From the NCBI RefSeq assembly GCF_031458075.1, contig NZ_JAVDXT010000001.1, positions 1,488,001 to 1,552,000 on the forward strand: DNA of 64,000 nt. The letters run 5' to 3'. The DNA is from Rhodoferax_B ferrireducens_A (GTDB lineage: Bacteria > Pseudomonadota > Gammaproteobacteria > Burkholderiales > Burkholderiaceae_C). The notes under the pieces are model-generated. The model searched no databases and was not told where the DNA came from. It saw only the letters and a list, made by a program, of their open reading frames with translations. The translations under genes and the position numbers were made by a program. Shown here piece after piece: positions 1 through 7,350 of this stretch. Numbering within the stretch: the stretch's first letter is position 1; each line of letters opens with the position of its first letter.

Positions 1-378
1 GTCGCCGGGCTTGCGGCCGGCCAGCGGGCAGGGCACGCCTTCGAACAGGCGCACGGGCCGCAGGTTGATGTACTGGTCGAATTCGCGGCGGAACTTCAGC
101 AGCGAACCCCATAGCGAGATGTGGTCGGGCACGGTGTCCGGCCAGCCCACGGCACCGAAGTAGATGGCATCCATGCCCTGGAGCTGGGCTTTCCAGTCGT
201 CCGGCATCATCTGGCCGTGCTGTTGGTAGTAGGCGCAGCTGGCCCAGGCTATGGGCGTGAAGTTCAGCGCCAGGCCGAATCGGTGGGCGGCGGCTTGCAG
301 CACGCGCACGCCCTCGGGTATGACCTCCTGGCCGATGCCGTCACCGGGGATGAGTGCGATGTTGAGTGTGCGGGTCAT
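1..378 (-). CDS. Tartrate/isopropylmalate dehydrogenase-family oxidoreductase (N-terminal part, runs off window)
   Basis: Only the first 126 codons lie in the window. The product opens with IALIPGDGIGQEVIPEG, the signature start of the NAD-dependent beta-decarboxylating dehydrogenases (isocitrate, isopropylmalate, tartrate, D-malate). The later stretch FGAVGWPDTVPDHISLW and INLRPVRLFEGV resemble tartrate dehydrogenase/D-malate dehydrogenase more than LeuB, so oxidation of a hydroxy-dicarboxylate in the cytoplasm is the likely role. The ATG at 378 follows AAGGAGATATCC, a strong ribosome binding site. A Bug-type binding protein gene lies 27 bp upstream on the same strand, and a divergent LysR gene beyond it, a common arrangement for organic-acid catabolism. 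The substrate is inferred; the C-terminal catalytic part is not visible. Confidence 0.85.
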   Translation of the reverse strand, partial: MTRTLNIALIPGDGIGQEVIPEGVRVLQAAAHRFGLALNFTPIAWASCAYYQQHGQMMPDDWKAQLQGMDAIYFGAVGWPDTVPDHISLWGSLLKFRREFDQYINLRPVRLFEGVPCPLAGRKPGD

Positions 379-405
379 GGATATCTCCTTGTCATGGATG
401 GGGTG

Positions 406-1398
406 CTATTCGGCCTCCACGCCGGCGGCCCGGAGTGTCTTGGACCAGCGGGCTGATTCGGCTTCCAGTTGTGCGCGCAAGGATGCGGGTGTGGCCTTGT
501 TCAGCGGCACCAGGTCGACGCTGAGTTCGCCCAGGCGCTTCTTCACGTCGTCGTCTTGTACAGCCGCCCTGAGCGCGTCATTCAGTTTGTCCAGAATGGG
601 CTTCGGTGTTCCCTTCGGCGCATAAATGCCGTTCCATACGAGCACCTCAAAGCCCCTGAGCCCTTGCTCGTCCAGCGTTGGTACATTCGGTAGCGCCGGA
701 AGCCGTTTGGCCGTGGTGACGCCAAAGACCTTGACGCGGCTGCCATCCTTGACCACGGGAACCGTCAGGGTGGTCTGGTCGCACAACAGATCGACTTGCC
801 CACCCATCAGGTCATTCAGCGCCGGCGCCGATCCTTTGTAGGGCACCTGGGTCAGCGTGACTCCCATCTGGTGTTCGAGCAGCAGTCCGCAAAGTTGCGA
901 AACCGCGCCAGGGCCTGCGTTCGCAATGGTGACTTTTTCCTTGTTCAACCTCACGTAGGCGAGCAGTTCAGCGAAATTGTTCGCCGGAAAATCCTTGCGG
1001 GATAGCAATGTCATAGGCACGTCCATTACCTGGCCCACGTACTCAAAATCCTTCAGCGGATCGAACGGCAGCTTTTTGTAGAGCGCAGGGGCTGTGGACA
1101 TGCCCAGGTGGTGCATCAGGATGGTGTAGCCGTTGGGCGCGGCCCGGGCCACCCGTGCCGTGCCCAGCGTACCCCCTGCACCCACCGTGTTTTCAACAAT
1201 GATGGGCTTACCCAGTGACTTGCCCATGGGCAGCGCGATGAGGCGGGCACCCACGTCGGTGGGCCCCCCCGCGGCGTAGGGCACTACCAGCGTGATGGGT
1301 TTGTCGGGCCAAGCGGCTTGCGCGATTGCCAGAGCTGGAATGGTCGCCACTGCGAATGCGGCGAGTGTGGCTGGAAGCCAGCGGTGCGATGTTTTCAT
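406..1398 (-). CDS. Bug-family (TctC-like) extracytoplasmic solute-binding protein
   Basis: A 330-residue secreted binding protein of the Bug/TctC family, greatly expanded in Burkholderiales, which captures carboxylates for tripartite tricarboxylate transporters. The start at 1398 gives MKTSHRWLPATLAAFAVATI and an A-x-A type signal peptide ending near ALAIAQA, then WPDKPITLVVPYAAGGPTD, the family's hallmark beta-strand and ligand loop. A longer reading to 1506 would put 36 non-signal residues in front, so I rejected it; GGAGAC lies just before 1398. No TctA/TctB membrane subunits are nearby, which is usual for orphan Bug proteins. Its neighbour, the dehydrogenase downstream, suggests a tartrate- or malate-like ligand, but the ligand cannot be read from sequence. 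Confidence 0.9.
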   Translation of the reverse strand: MKTSHRWLPATLAAFAVATIPALAIAQAAWPDKPITLVVPYAAGGPTDVGARLIALPMGKSLGKPIIVENTVGAGGTLGTARVARAAPNGYTILMHHLGMSTAPALYKKLPFDPLKDFEYVGQVMDVPMTLLSRKDFPANNFAELLAYVRLNKEKVTIANAGPGAVSQLCGLLLEHQMGVTLTQVPYKGSAPALNDLMGGQVDLLCDQTTLTVPVVKDGSRVKVFGVTTAKRLPALPNVPTLDEQGLRGFEVLVWNGIYAPKGTPKPILDKLNDALRAAVQDDDVKKRLGELSVDLVPLNKATPASLRAQLEAESARWSKTLRAAGVEAE

Positions 1399-1498
1399 GG
1401 GCGTCTCCGGGTTGGTTTTCTTGAACGGGTTTGCCCATGTTAGGTGTTCATGATTTGGATTACTATTGGCGAATTGGTGAATCCATAGTGCACGCTTC

Positions 1499-2401
1499 AT
1501 GAACAAAATACCCCCTGTTGAAGACCTGCGGGTCTATGCCGTCGTGGCACGCAAAGCCAGCTTTCGTGCCGCTGCGCTGGAGCTGGGCGTATCGCCTGCC
1601 TACGTGACCAAGCGCATTCGCCTGCTAGAGCAACTGCTGGCCACCAAGCTACTGCACCGCACCACCCGCAAAGTGACGGTCACTGAAGAGGGTGAACGTG
1701 TGTTCGTGTGGGCGCAGCGGGTACTGGACGACATGGACAGCCTGGTGGAAGAGGTGTCCGCGGCGCGCCGGGCTCCGCGGGGTCTGCTGCGCGTGAGCAG
1801 TAGTTTTGGCTTTGGTCGCCAGATCGTGGCACCTGTGCTGGCGCGCATGGCGTTCAGCCATCCCACAGTGGCCGTTCGGCTGGAACTCTTCGACCATTTG
1901 ATTGACATCGCGGGTGACGGTTTTGACCTCGACGTGCGGGTCGGCGATGACATTGCGCCGCAGTTCATCGCCACCCGGCTCGCTGCCAACCACCGTGTCT
2001 TGTGCGCTTCACCAGCTTATCTGCAACGGCGTGGCACGCCATCTAGTTTGGCGGATTTGGGCACGCACGACTGCGTGGTGATCCGCGAGCGCGACCACCC
2101 GTTTGGCGTCTGGAGGTTGAACGCAGGTGGCGGTGTGGAAACCGCCAAAGTCACCGGCCCTATGTCCACCAACAATGGCGAGATAGCCGTGCAGTGGGCG
2201 GTGGAAGGATTGGGTATCGTGTTGCGATCGATCTGGCAGGTAGGCCCGCTGATTCGCGACGGCCACTTGGTTCAGGTGCTGCCTGGCTACCGGCAAGAGG
2301 CCAACGTGTGGGCCGTGTACCCCACGCGCTTAGGCAATTCTGCAAAGGTTCGGGTGTGCGTGGAGTTTCTGCAGCAGGCATTCCGCACCCCGGGGAGTTG
2401 A
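1499..2401 (+). CDS. LysR-family transcriptional regulator
   Basis: A 300-residue LysR regulator: N-terminal winged helix (FRAAALELGVSPAYVTKRIR is the recognition region, about residues 21-40), a linker helix, then a two-lobed substrate-binding domain. It is divergent from the Bug/dehydrogenase pair across about 100 bp (1399-1498), the classic layout in which a LysR protein controls its divergent neighbour and itself. ATG at 1499 is used. The subgroup is the one with PVEDLRVYAVVARKASF at the start, often tied to tartrate/organic-acid genes, but the inducer is unknown. I expect the operator, probably a T-N11-A motif, in the divergent gap; I could not single one out. Confidence 0.88.
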   Translation: MNKIPPVEDLRVYAVVARKASFRAAALELGVSPAYVTKRIRLLEQLLATKLLHRTTRKVTVTEEGERVFVWAQRVLDDMDSLVEEVSAARRAPRGLLRVSSSFGFGRQIVAPVLARMAFSHPTVAVRLELFDHLIDIAGDGFDLDVRVGDDIAPQFIATRLAANHRVLCASPAYLQRRGTPSSLADLGTHDCVVIRERDHPFGVWRLNAGGGVETAKVTGPMSTNNGEIAVQWAVEGLGIVLRSIWQVGPLIRDGHLVQVLPGYRQEANVWAVYPTRLGNSAKVRVCVEFLQQAFRTPGS

Positions 2402-2451
2402 CACCGCAGGGGCCGGGCCGTTTATCGATATGCAGTGAGTAGGATTCGGAT

Positions 2452-2509
2452 TAAAAGTGCCGCTGACGCAGGCAGGACCAGCGCAAGAGACTATTATTTC
2501 AATAGCATT
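2452..2509 (-). repeat. Two-hairpin intergenic repeat, copy 1
   Basis: Reverse-oriented copy of the short repeat described under findings. It contains GCTGACGCAGGCAGGACCAGCGCAAG followed by a TATTATTTCAATA arm in the + reading, and fills most of the gap between the convergent LysR and VOC genes. Edges are approximate. Confidence 0.6.
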
Positions 2510-2514
2510 TCAAG

Positions 2515-2907
2515 TCACACCCCCATAGGGCTGCACAGTTCCACCAGCGTGCCGTCCGGGCAGCGCACATAGGACACGGTCTGGCCCCAGGGTTTGCTCT
2601 CGGGCACGCAGACTTCGGTAGCGCCGGCGGCCAGCGCGGTGGAGTGGGCTTGTGCCACGTCGGCGGTCACGAAGGCCACCTCCATGCCCAGCGGCTGCAC
2701 CGATGCGTGGGCCGCCACAAAGCCTTGGGGGAAGTGCATGTAGCCCAGGGCGAGGGAGGCGAAGGCGAGGGTGGTGGCGCCGGTGTCGAGTTCGCCGTAG
2801 TCGCCGGATTCATGCAGGAACCGGCGGCCCAAGCCAAAGGCTTTTTCGAAGAAGCTCAGCGAGGCGTCGACCTCGGGCACGTAGACGATGGTGTAGCCGA
2901 ACTTCAT
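2515..2907 (-). CDS. VOC-superfamily (glyoxalase/bleomycin-resistance-like) protein
   Basis: A 130-residue single-module vicinal-oxygen-chelate protein. It starts FGYTIVYVPEVDASLSFFE and ends PDGTLVELCSPMGV; the terminal xxE in the last strand (LVELCS) is the usual metal-ligand position, and the strand order fits one pair of beta-alpha-beta-beta-beta units. These proteins bind a divalent metal and small oxygenated substrates, or act as drug-binding proteins; the reaction here is unknown. The ATG lies 5 bp after the stop of the TfoX-N gene upstream (TAACCCCCATG), so the two are probably translated together. No strong ribosome binding site of its own is visible, which agrees with coupling. Confidence 0.85.
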   Translation of the reverse strand: MKFGYTIVYVPEVDASLSFFEKAFGLGRRFLHESGDYGELDTGATTLAFASLALGYMHFPQGFVAAHASVQPLGMEVAFVTADVAQAHSTALAAGATEVCVPESKPWGQTVSYVRCPDGTLVELCSPMGV

Positions 2908-2912
2908 GGGGG

Positions 2913-3242
2913 TTAGCTTTCTTGCGCGGCGTGGATGGCGTGCCGTGCCCAGGAGACCAGCTCGCGCGGGTCGTCCAGCAGCTCTTCGGGCGCCGCATAG
3001 TATTTGCGCACCTGGACGATGCCGTTCTTGGTGCTGTAGGTAAACGGCTGGCAGCCGCGCTTTTCAAAGTCGGGCAGCGTTCCTTGGCTGACCCGCAGGT
3101 ACAGCGTGTTGCCCATGACCATGGCGAACTGGTTGCCGTGGTGTTTGATCGCGTGTCCGCCAAAGAAGCGCCCGCCGCCCAGCGGGCCAATCGGCGCCAG
3201 CAGCTCGCGCACGTGGCTGACGAATTCGGCGCTGGCGCTCAT
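2913..3242 (-). CDS. TfoX/Sxy N-terminal-domain protein
   Basis: A 109-residue protein matching the stand-alone TfoX N-terminal domain: EFVSHVRELLAPIGP, GGRFFGGHAIKHHG, then MVMGNTLYLRV and a C-terminal helix. In Haemophilus and Vibrio full-length Sxy/TfoX proteins activate competence genes with CRP. Proteins with only the N-terminal domain are common in proteobacteria, and their function is not established. The C-terminal TfoX domain is absent here. AGGAGG stands 5 bp before ATG 3242. It is followed directly by the VOC gene, with which it likely forms a two-gene transcript. Confidence 0.8.
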   Translation of the reverse strand: MSASAEFVSHVRELLAPIGPLGGGRFFGGHAIKHHGNQFAMVMGNTLYLRVSQGTLPDFEKRGCQPFTYSTKNGIVQVRKYYAAPEELLDDPRELVSWARHAIHAAQES

Positions 3243-3400
3243 GGGGCCTCCTGCGCGTCTGCCCGGCGGGCCAACCTCGGCAAAAAATCACTGAAAACCA
3301 TAGGTGCTCCGGCGATGATGGGATGGACCACTGTAGCCGCTGGTGCGCCGGCTCCCGCTTTCGCCTGCGGCTTCTGTCCACGATATGGAGGAAGTCTGCG

Positions 3401-3462
3401 CGCTCTCATTTTGAGAGCTTCTGCCGCAGGTGGCATAAGCGCCAAAGCTCTATTTGGTTTGA
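3401..3462 (+). repeat. Two-hairpin intergenic repeat, copy 2
   Basis: Forward copy with the inverted pair CTCTCATTTTGAGAG, then TGCCGCAGGTGG...AAGCGCC and a T-rich tail. Its tail runs about 13 bp into the end of the convergently read VOC gene, so the repeat supplies that gene's stop codon and last few codons (QTK). Edges are approximate. Confidence 0.6.
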
Positions 3463-3848
3463 ATCGGTTGGCGGGCGTAACTGACGGTAAGTATTTCCCA
3501 CTGGTGGCCGTCGGGCTCGTTCCAGTAGACCATGCGGCCGCCGTAGTCGGTGTTGATCTGCATGTCCATTGGCCCGCGCACGTTGCTGCGGAAGGGGATG
3601 CCGGCCGCCTGGATGCGCGCCAGGATGGCGTCAAACTTGGCCGGGCTGACGCGGAAGCAGAAGTGGTAGATCGGAAACGCTTCGTCGGTGTCGATGAAGT
3701 CCAGCGTCAGGCCGTCGTTCACGTACACCGGCGAGAACGGCCCCAGTCCGCTCTCGGCCCAGGGCACGTCCAGCAGTTCACCCAGGATGCGGGCCGACGC
3801 GACTTTGTGGCGCGATGGAACAATGGTGTGGTCGAGTTCGATGGACAT
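3450..3848 (-). CDS. VOC-superfamily protein
   Basis: A 132-residue VOC protein distinct from the one at 2515. It begins IELDHTIVPSRHKVASA (a His in the first strand, a usual metal ligand), carries IYHFCFRVSP in mid-protein and ends with VYWNEPDGHQWEILTVSYA, where the Glu of WEIL sits at the canonical last-strand ligand position. This subfamily is often annotated as glyoxalase or ring-cleavage-like protein without known substrate. GGAG stands 8 bp before ATG 3848. Its last codons overlap the repeat at 3401-3462, so the C-terminal tail after SYARQ is probably variable between relatives. Confidence 0.82.
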   Translation of the reverse strand: MSIELDHTIVPSRHKVASARILGELLDVPWAESGLGPFSPVYVNDGLTLDFIDTDEAFPIYHFCFRVSPAKFDAILARIQAAGIPFRSNVRGPMDMQINTDYGGRMVYWNEPDGHQWEILTVSYARQPIQTK

Positions 3849-4009
3849 GCCTGTGTCTCCTTAGGCCCAGCGCGGGTTCGAAAATGAAGCCGGCCTTCAG
3901 TTTCTGCGTTGGGCGGGGACAAGGCAATCAGGATTAACGCGCCGTACCGGCTGCGTACTCTGGCGCGTTGGCGTTCTATGCGTTGCCGGTGCGGCGACCG
4001 GGCCAGGGC

Positions 4010-4240
4010 TCAGGTCGGGTGGCCGCTGTCGGGTTCGGTACTGAAGATGCCGGCCAGCAGGCCGACCAGCGCTGCCAGTGCCAGGGAGGCGGCGAACAGC
4101 GCCTGCAACCCCCAGAACGGCGCCGAAACCCACCACCACGACCAGTCTATGACGTGGCTCAGCTTCAGGATGACCAGCACCAGGCCCAGCAGTGAGGTTG
4201 CGCTGAGGCCCATCGGAAATACGCTGCGGGGTGTGACCAT
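4010..4240 (-). CDS. Small tryptophan-rich two-helix membrane protein
   Basis: A 76-residue protein of unknown function. It has two predicted transmembrane segments (about residues 14-32 and 45-66) joined by VIDWSWWWVSAPFWG, a Trp cluster typical of small membrane proteins distantly resembling the TMEM185/Fragile-X-F-associated fold. AAGGAGACGGTC precedes the ATG at 4240; the ATG at 4255 is upstream of this site and less likely. It stands alone between a VOC gene and a DMT exporter gene. Nothing in the context suggests a substrate or partner. Confidence 0.6.
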   Translation of the reverse strand: MVTPRSVFPMGLSATSLLGLVLVILKLSHVIDWSWWWVSAPFWGLQALFAASLALAALVGLLAGIFSTEPDSGHPT

Positions 4241-4405
4241 GACCGTCTCCTTCATTGGCGCGGGGCAACTGCGGCAGCTGCTTACTTTGCGTTACACAAA
4301 TGTAGGGCGATTGTGTTATGGCCGTGAGGCACTATTTCGCAAAAACTCCGGGTTCTGGGTGCTTTACGGGTAAGCGTGAATAGCGTTTACGCGGTACTCC
4401 CGCGG

Positions 4406-5350
4406 TTACTTTGTTGCGGCCATTGGGGGCTGGCGGATGGCCCACAGCGCCAGCGCCATCAGCGCCATGCCGCCGAGCTGGACCGGCTGCAGAGTCCGCC
4501 CGTAGACCAGCCAGTCCACCACCACCGCCGCCAGCGGGTAGACAAATTGCAGTACTGCGATCTTTCCTATCGCCAGCCGGGCCATGCCGGTGAACAGAAT
4601 CGCATAGGCTAGGCCGGTATGGATGAAGCCCAGGCCCGCAAGCCAGGCCCAGCTCGACCCGCTGGCGGGCCAGCCATAGACTGCGGGCACCCAGGCCAGA
4701 ATCAGTACACCGACCGCGCATTGCCACCAGGCGAGTGCGAAAGGCGTTACTTTGCGCTCGGTCTTGGCCATCAGGGTCACGGCGGCGTAGCTCAGCGAGC
4801 CGCCCACGCACATCAGCAGGCCCAGCAGGTAGCTGTCGCCAGCGCCGAAATCGATGCCATGCAGCCACGCGATGTCGTTCAACAGGCCGGTGGTCAGCGC
4901 CAAGCCGCACAAGGCCAGCAGCGTGGCCGCCCATTGGCGTGCAGACACCGTTTCACGCAGCAGCCAGGCGCCCAAAATCATCACCCAGATCAGCTGGATG
5001 TGGAACACCACCGTGGCCACGCCGATGGAGGTGCGCGCAATGGCGCCAAAGAATAGCGCCCAGTTCAGCACCATCAGGCTGCCGGTCAGGCCCGCCACCC
5101 ACCAGCTCCGGCCGTGCAGGCGCAGCTCGTGCAAGCGGCCGCTGCCCGCGCCCCACAGCAGCAAGGCCAGGGCGCCAAATGCACAGCGAAACCACACCGT
5201 GGTCAGCGGGTGCTGCCCGGCTTCTTCCACAAACACGCCAATCGTGCCTAGCAGCACGCCGCCGGCAATCAGCAGCCACTGCCCCTGGCGTTCGCGCAGG
5301 GAGGGGCTGGCGGGGTGGAGATCCAGTGCGAGGGCGGTAGGGTTGTGCAT
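4406..5350 (-). CDS. DMT-superfamily (EamA) exporter
   Basis: A 314-residue inner-membrane protein of two EamA repeats with about ten transmembrane helices. Such proteins export amino acids, nucleosides or other metabolites, or act as permeases; the substrate cannot be inferred. Visible landmarks are the first-repeat FVEEAGQHPLTTVWFRCAFGA and the second-repeat end LYPLAAVVVDWLVYGR-like region (FVYPLAAVVVDWLVYG) near the C-terminus. The ATG at 5350 is preferred over a TTG at 5377. It is divergent from the LysR gene at 5442, separated by about 90 bp, which suggests that this regulator controls it, as in many LysR-EamA pairs. Confidence 0.87.
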   Translation of the reverse strand: MHNPTALALDLHPASPSLRERQGQWLLIAGGVLLGTIGVFVEEAGQHPLTTVWFRCAFGALALLLWGAGSGRLHELRLHGRSWWVAGLTGSLMVLNWALFFGAIARTSIGVATVVFHIQLIWVMILGAWLLRETVSARQWAATLLALCGLALTTGLLNDIAWLHGIDFGAGDSYLLGLLMCVGGSLSYAAVTLMAKTERKVTPFALAWWQCAVGVLILAWVPAVYGWPASGSSWAWLAGLGFIHTGLAYAILFTGMARLAIGKIAVLQFVYPLAAVVVDWLVYGRTLQPVQLGGMALMALALWAIRQPPMAATK

Positions 5351-5441
5351 GCCGCCATGCTGCTGGACCGCACGCAATGTGTAAAGCGCATAGTTTTAAC
5401 AGTTATTATTCGATTAACGAATGAATGAGGCGTATGCGCAG

Positions 5442-6311
5442 ATGAACTATCCCGACTTTCAGATTGACTGGCTGCGTTCGTTTGTGGCGGTGGTGGACGC
5501 CGGGTCTTTGTCTGGCGCCGCGCCGCTGGTGCACCGCTCGCAGTCTGCCGTGAGCATGCAGTTGAAGAAGCTGGAAGCCGCCATGGGGCGCGCCGTGTTG
5601 CTGCGCGGCCCGCGGCACATGGAGCTCACCCCGGCCGGCGCCGAGCTGCTGAGCTACGCGCGCCGCATGCTGGCCTTGCAGGCCGAGACACAGACCGCGC
5701 TGTTCGGTCCGCAGCTGGCCGGTCGCGTCCGGCTGGGCGTGCCCGACGACTACGCGGCCACCTACCTGACGCCCGTGTTGCGCAGCTTCGCCAGCCGCTA
5801 TGCGGGGGTGGAGATCGAGCTGACCTGCGAGCAATCGACCTCGCTCATCCCCCGGGTGCAGCGTGGCGAGCTGGACCTGGCGTTGGTCTCCCGCGACAAG
5901 CCGCAGCGTGGCCAGTTTTTATTTCAGGAGCCGCTGGTGTGGGTGGGTGCCGCGCAGTACGAGGCCTGGCGGCGCGACCCCTTGCCGATTGCGGTGTACG
6001 AGGCCGGCAGCATGGCCCGCACCGCCACCCTGAACGCGCTGGCCGCCAAGCGCCGCGCCTACCGTATCGTCTACCACAGCTCCAGCCTGGCAGGCCAGCT
6101 GGCCGCCGTGGACAGCGGCGTCGCTATCGCCGTGCTAACCCGCTGCAGCGTCCCCGCTGGCCTGCAGATCTTGCAGAACCTGCCGGCCGAGTACGAGTTG
6201 CCCGCCCTTGGCGCCATGGATGTGGCGGTGCTGCGCAGCAAAGCCTCGCAGCGTTCAGCTGCCGTCGACGCGATGTACGAGCAGATGCTGCGGACCCTGG
6301 GCGTAAAGTGA
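5442..6311 (+). CDS. LysR-family transcriptional regulator (divergent from EamA exporter)
   Basis: A 289-residue LysR protein. The HTH covers roughly residues 10-60 (LRSFVAVVDAGSLSGAAPLV, then SQSAVSMQLKKLE), followed by an effector domain with the usual RLGVPDDYAATYLTPVL start. I place the start at 5442 (MNYPDFQIDWLRSF) because GAGG lies about 11 bp upstream and the N-terminus then has typical LysR length; ATG 5421 is the alternative. Its divergent partner is the DMT exporter, its likely target. The downstream gap to the GNAT gene is only 41 bp, so the acetyltransferase may be co-transcribed. Confidence 0.87.
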   Translation: MNYPDFQIDWLRSFVAVVDAGSLSGAAPLVHRSQSAVSMQLKKLEAAMGRAVLLRGPRHMELTPAGAELLSYARRMLALQAETQTALFGPQLAGRVRLGVPDDYAATYLTPVLRSFASRYAGVEIELTCEQSTSLIPRVQRGELDLALVSRDKPQRGQFLFQEPLVWVGAAQYEAWRRDPLPIAVYEAGSMARTATLNALAAKRRAYRIVYHSSSLAGQLAAVDSGVAIAVLTRCSVPAGLQILQNLPAEYELPALGAMDVAVLRSKASQRSAAVDAMYEQMLRTLGVK

Positions 6312-6352
6312 CGCGTCAACAGGCAAAACTTTAATTTTGATAAAGCCTATGT

Positions 6353-6859
6353 ATGAGTTCCCACATATCGATTCGTCCACCGAGCGCCTCTGACGAAGCG
6401 CTGTTTCTTGCGGCAGCACGCAGAAGCCAGGCTTTGCACCGTCCCTGGACGCATGCGCCGGCAACGCCTGTCGAATTTCGCGCCTATATGGAACGCATGC
6501 AGCAGCCAGAAAATTGCGCTCACATGGTTTGCTACGGCGATACAGAGTCGATTGCTGGCGTTATCAACGTGACCAATATCGTCATGGGATCGTTCCGTAG
6601 CGGATACCTTGGCTACTATGTTTTTGCCGGGTATGAGCGCCAGGGCTTTATGCGCGCCGGGCTGCTGGCCACAGTTCGCCACGCTTTCAAGGTGTTGAAG
6701 CTGCATCGCCTCGAAGCCAATATCCAGCCCGCCAATACCGCATCAATTGCCTTGGTTGCATCGTGTGGGTTTTTGAAAGAAGGCTATTCGCCTCGCTACC
6801 TCAAAATTGCAGGTCGGTGGCGTGACCATGAGCGGTGGGCGATAACGGCCAAGCAATAA
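6353..6859 (+). CDS. GNAT N-acetyltransferase (RimJ/RimL type)
   Basis: A 168-residue GNAT enzyme. It has SIRPPSASDEALFLAAARRS at the N-terminus, an acetyl-CoA-binding loop region YERQGFMRAGLLATVRHAF (Q/R-x-x-G-x-G/A type, about residues 94-112), and the RimJ-like C-terminal LHRLEANIQPANTASIALV then GFLKEGYSPRYLKIAGRWRDH. RimJ/RimL enzymes acetylate N-termini of ribosomal proteins; close relatives also modify small molecules or toxins, so the acceptor is open. ATG 6353 has no strong ribosome binding site. It may be the second gene of a LysR-GNAT transcript. Confidence 0.85.
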   Translation: MSSHISIRPPSASDEALFLAAARRSQALHRPWTHAPATPVEFRAYMERMQQPENCAHMVCYGDTESIAGVINVTNIVMGSFRSGYLGYYVFAGYERQGFMRAGLLATVRHAFKVLKLHRLEANIQPANTASIALVASCGFLKEGYSPRYLKIAGRWRDHERWAITAKQ

Positions 6860-6884
6860 CTCCTGTCTGGAGTGGACTTGACTG

Positions 6885-7190
6885 GGTTGATTCGGAAGCA
6901 GAAGTGGTCGTGAAACCGGCCTATAGGACGTACGCGACGACCGGCACTTCTACGCCACTGTGCGCGCGTTCGTCGCCTACGCCATAGACCGCAAGACCAT
7001 ACGCCTCGAATACTTCTACCACGCCTTGCGCAAACAGCACGGTGGCCCAGTACCGCGAGGTGATGTACATCAACCTGGATAGCGCCTTCTTCATACTGCA
7101 AGCCTGGGCGCTCCTCCGTTTCCCCGAGTGGTTGAGGCATTTTCAGAAATTCACTCTGAGTTCGAGACTTATTGCCGTAGGTTATTTATG
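6885..7190 (+). pseudogene. Decayed unidentified gene in an otherwise gene-free stretch
   Basis: The 491 bp from 6860 to 7350 hold no intact gene. Three forward reading-frame pieces can be joined into one plausible protein: SEAEVVVKPAY (about 6889-6926), then DRHFYATVRAFVAYAIDRK and EYFYHALRKQHGG (6939-7045), then AQYREVMYINLDSAFFILQ and WLRHFQKF (about 7046-7150). They are separated by at least two frameshifts and stops. The composition is protein-like (aromatic, amphipathic), not like a shadow frame, but I do not recognise the family. The last 150 bp before the autotransporter are non-coding, with an imperfect CCCTCGC/GCGA..GAGGG hairpin near 7305-7330. Confidence 0.3.
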
Positions 7191-7350
7191 CAAGTAACTG
7201 ACACTTCGGCTTTGGACGCGCGCCGCACGCGAACGAAATCTCTGCAGACATCAGGGGGCCGGAGATCACTGGGTTGTACGTTCGTGGCTGGGCAAAAAAT
7301 AGCCACCCCCTCGCGTCGGCCGGCGAAGAGGGACCCCGAAAAAACACCCG

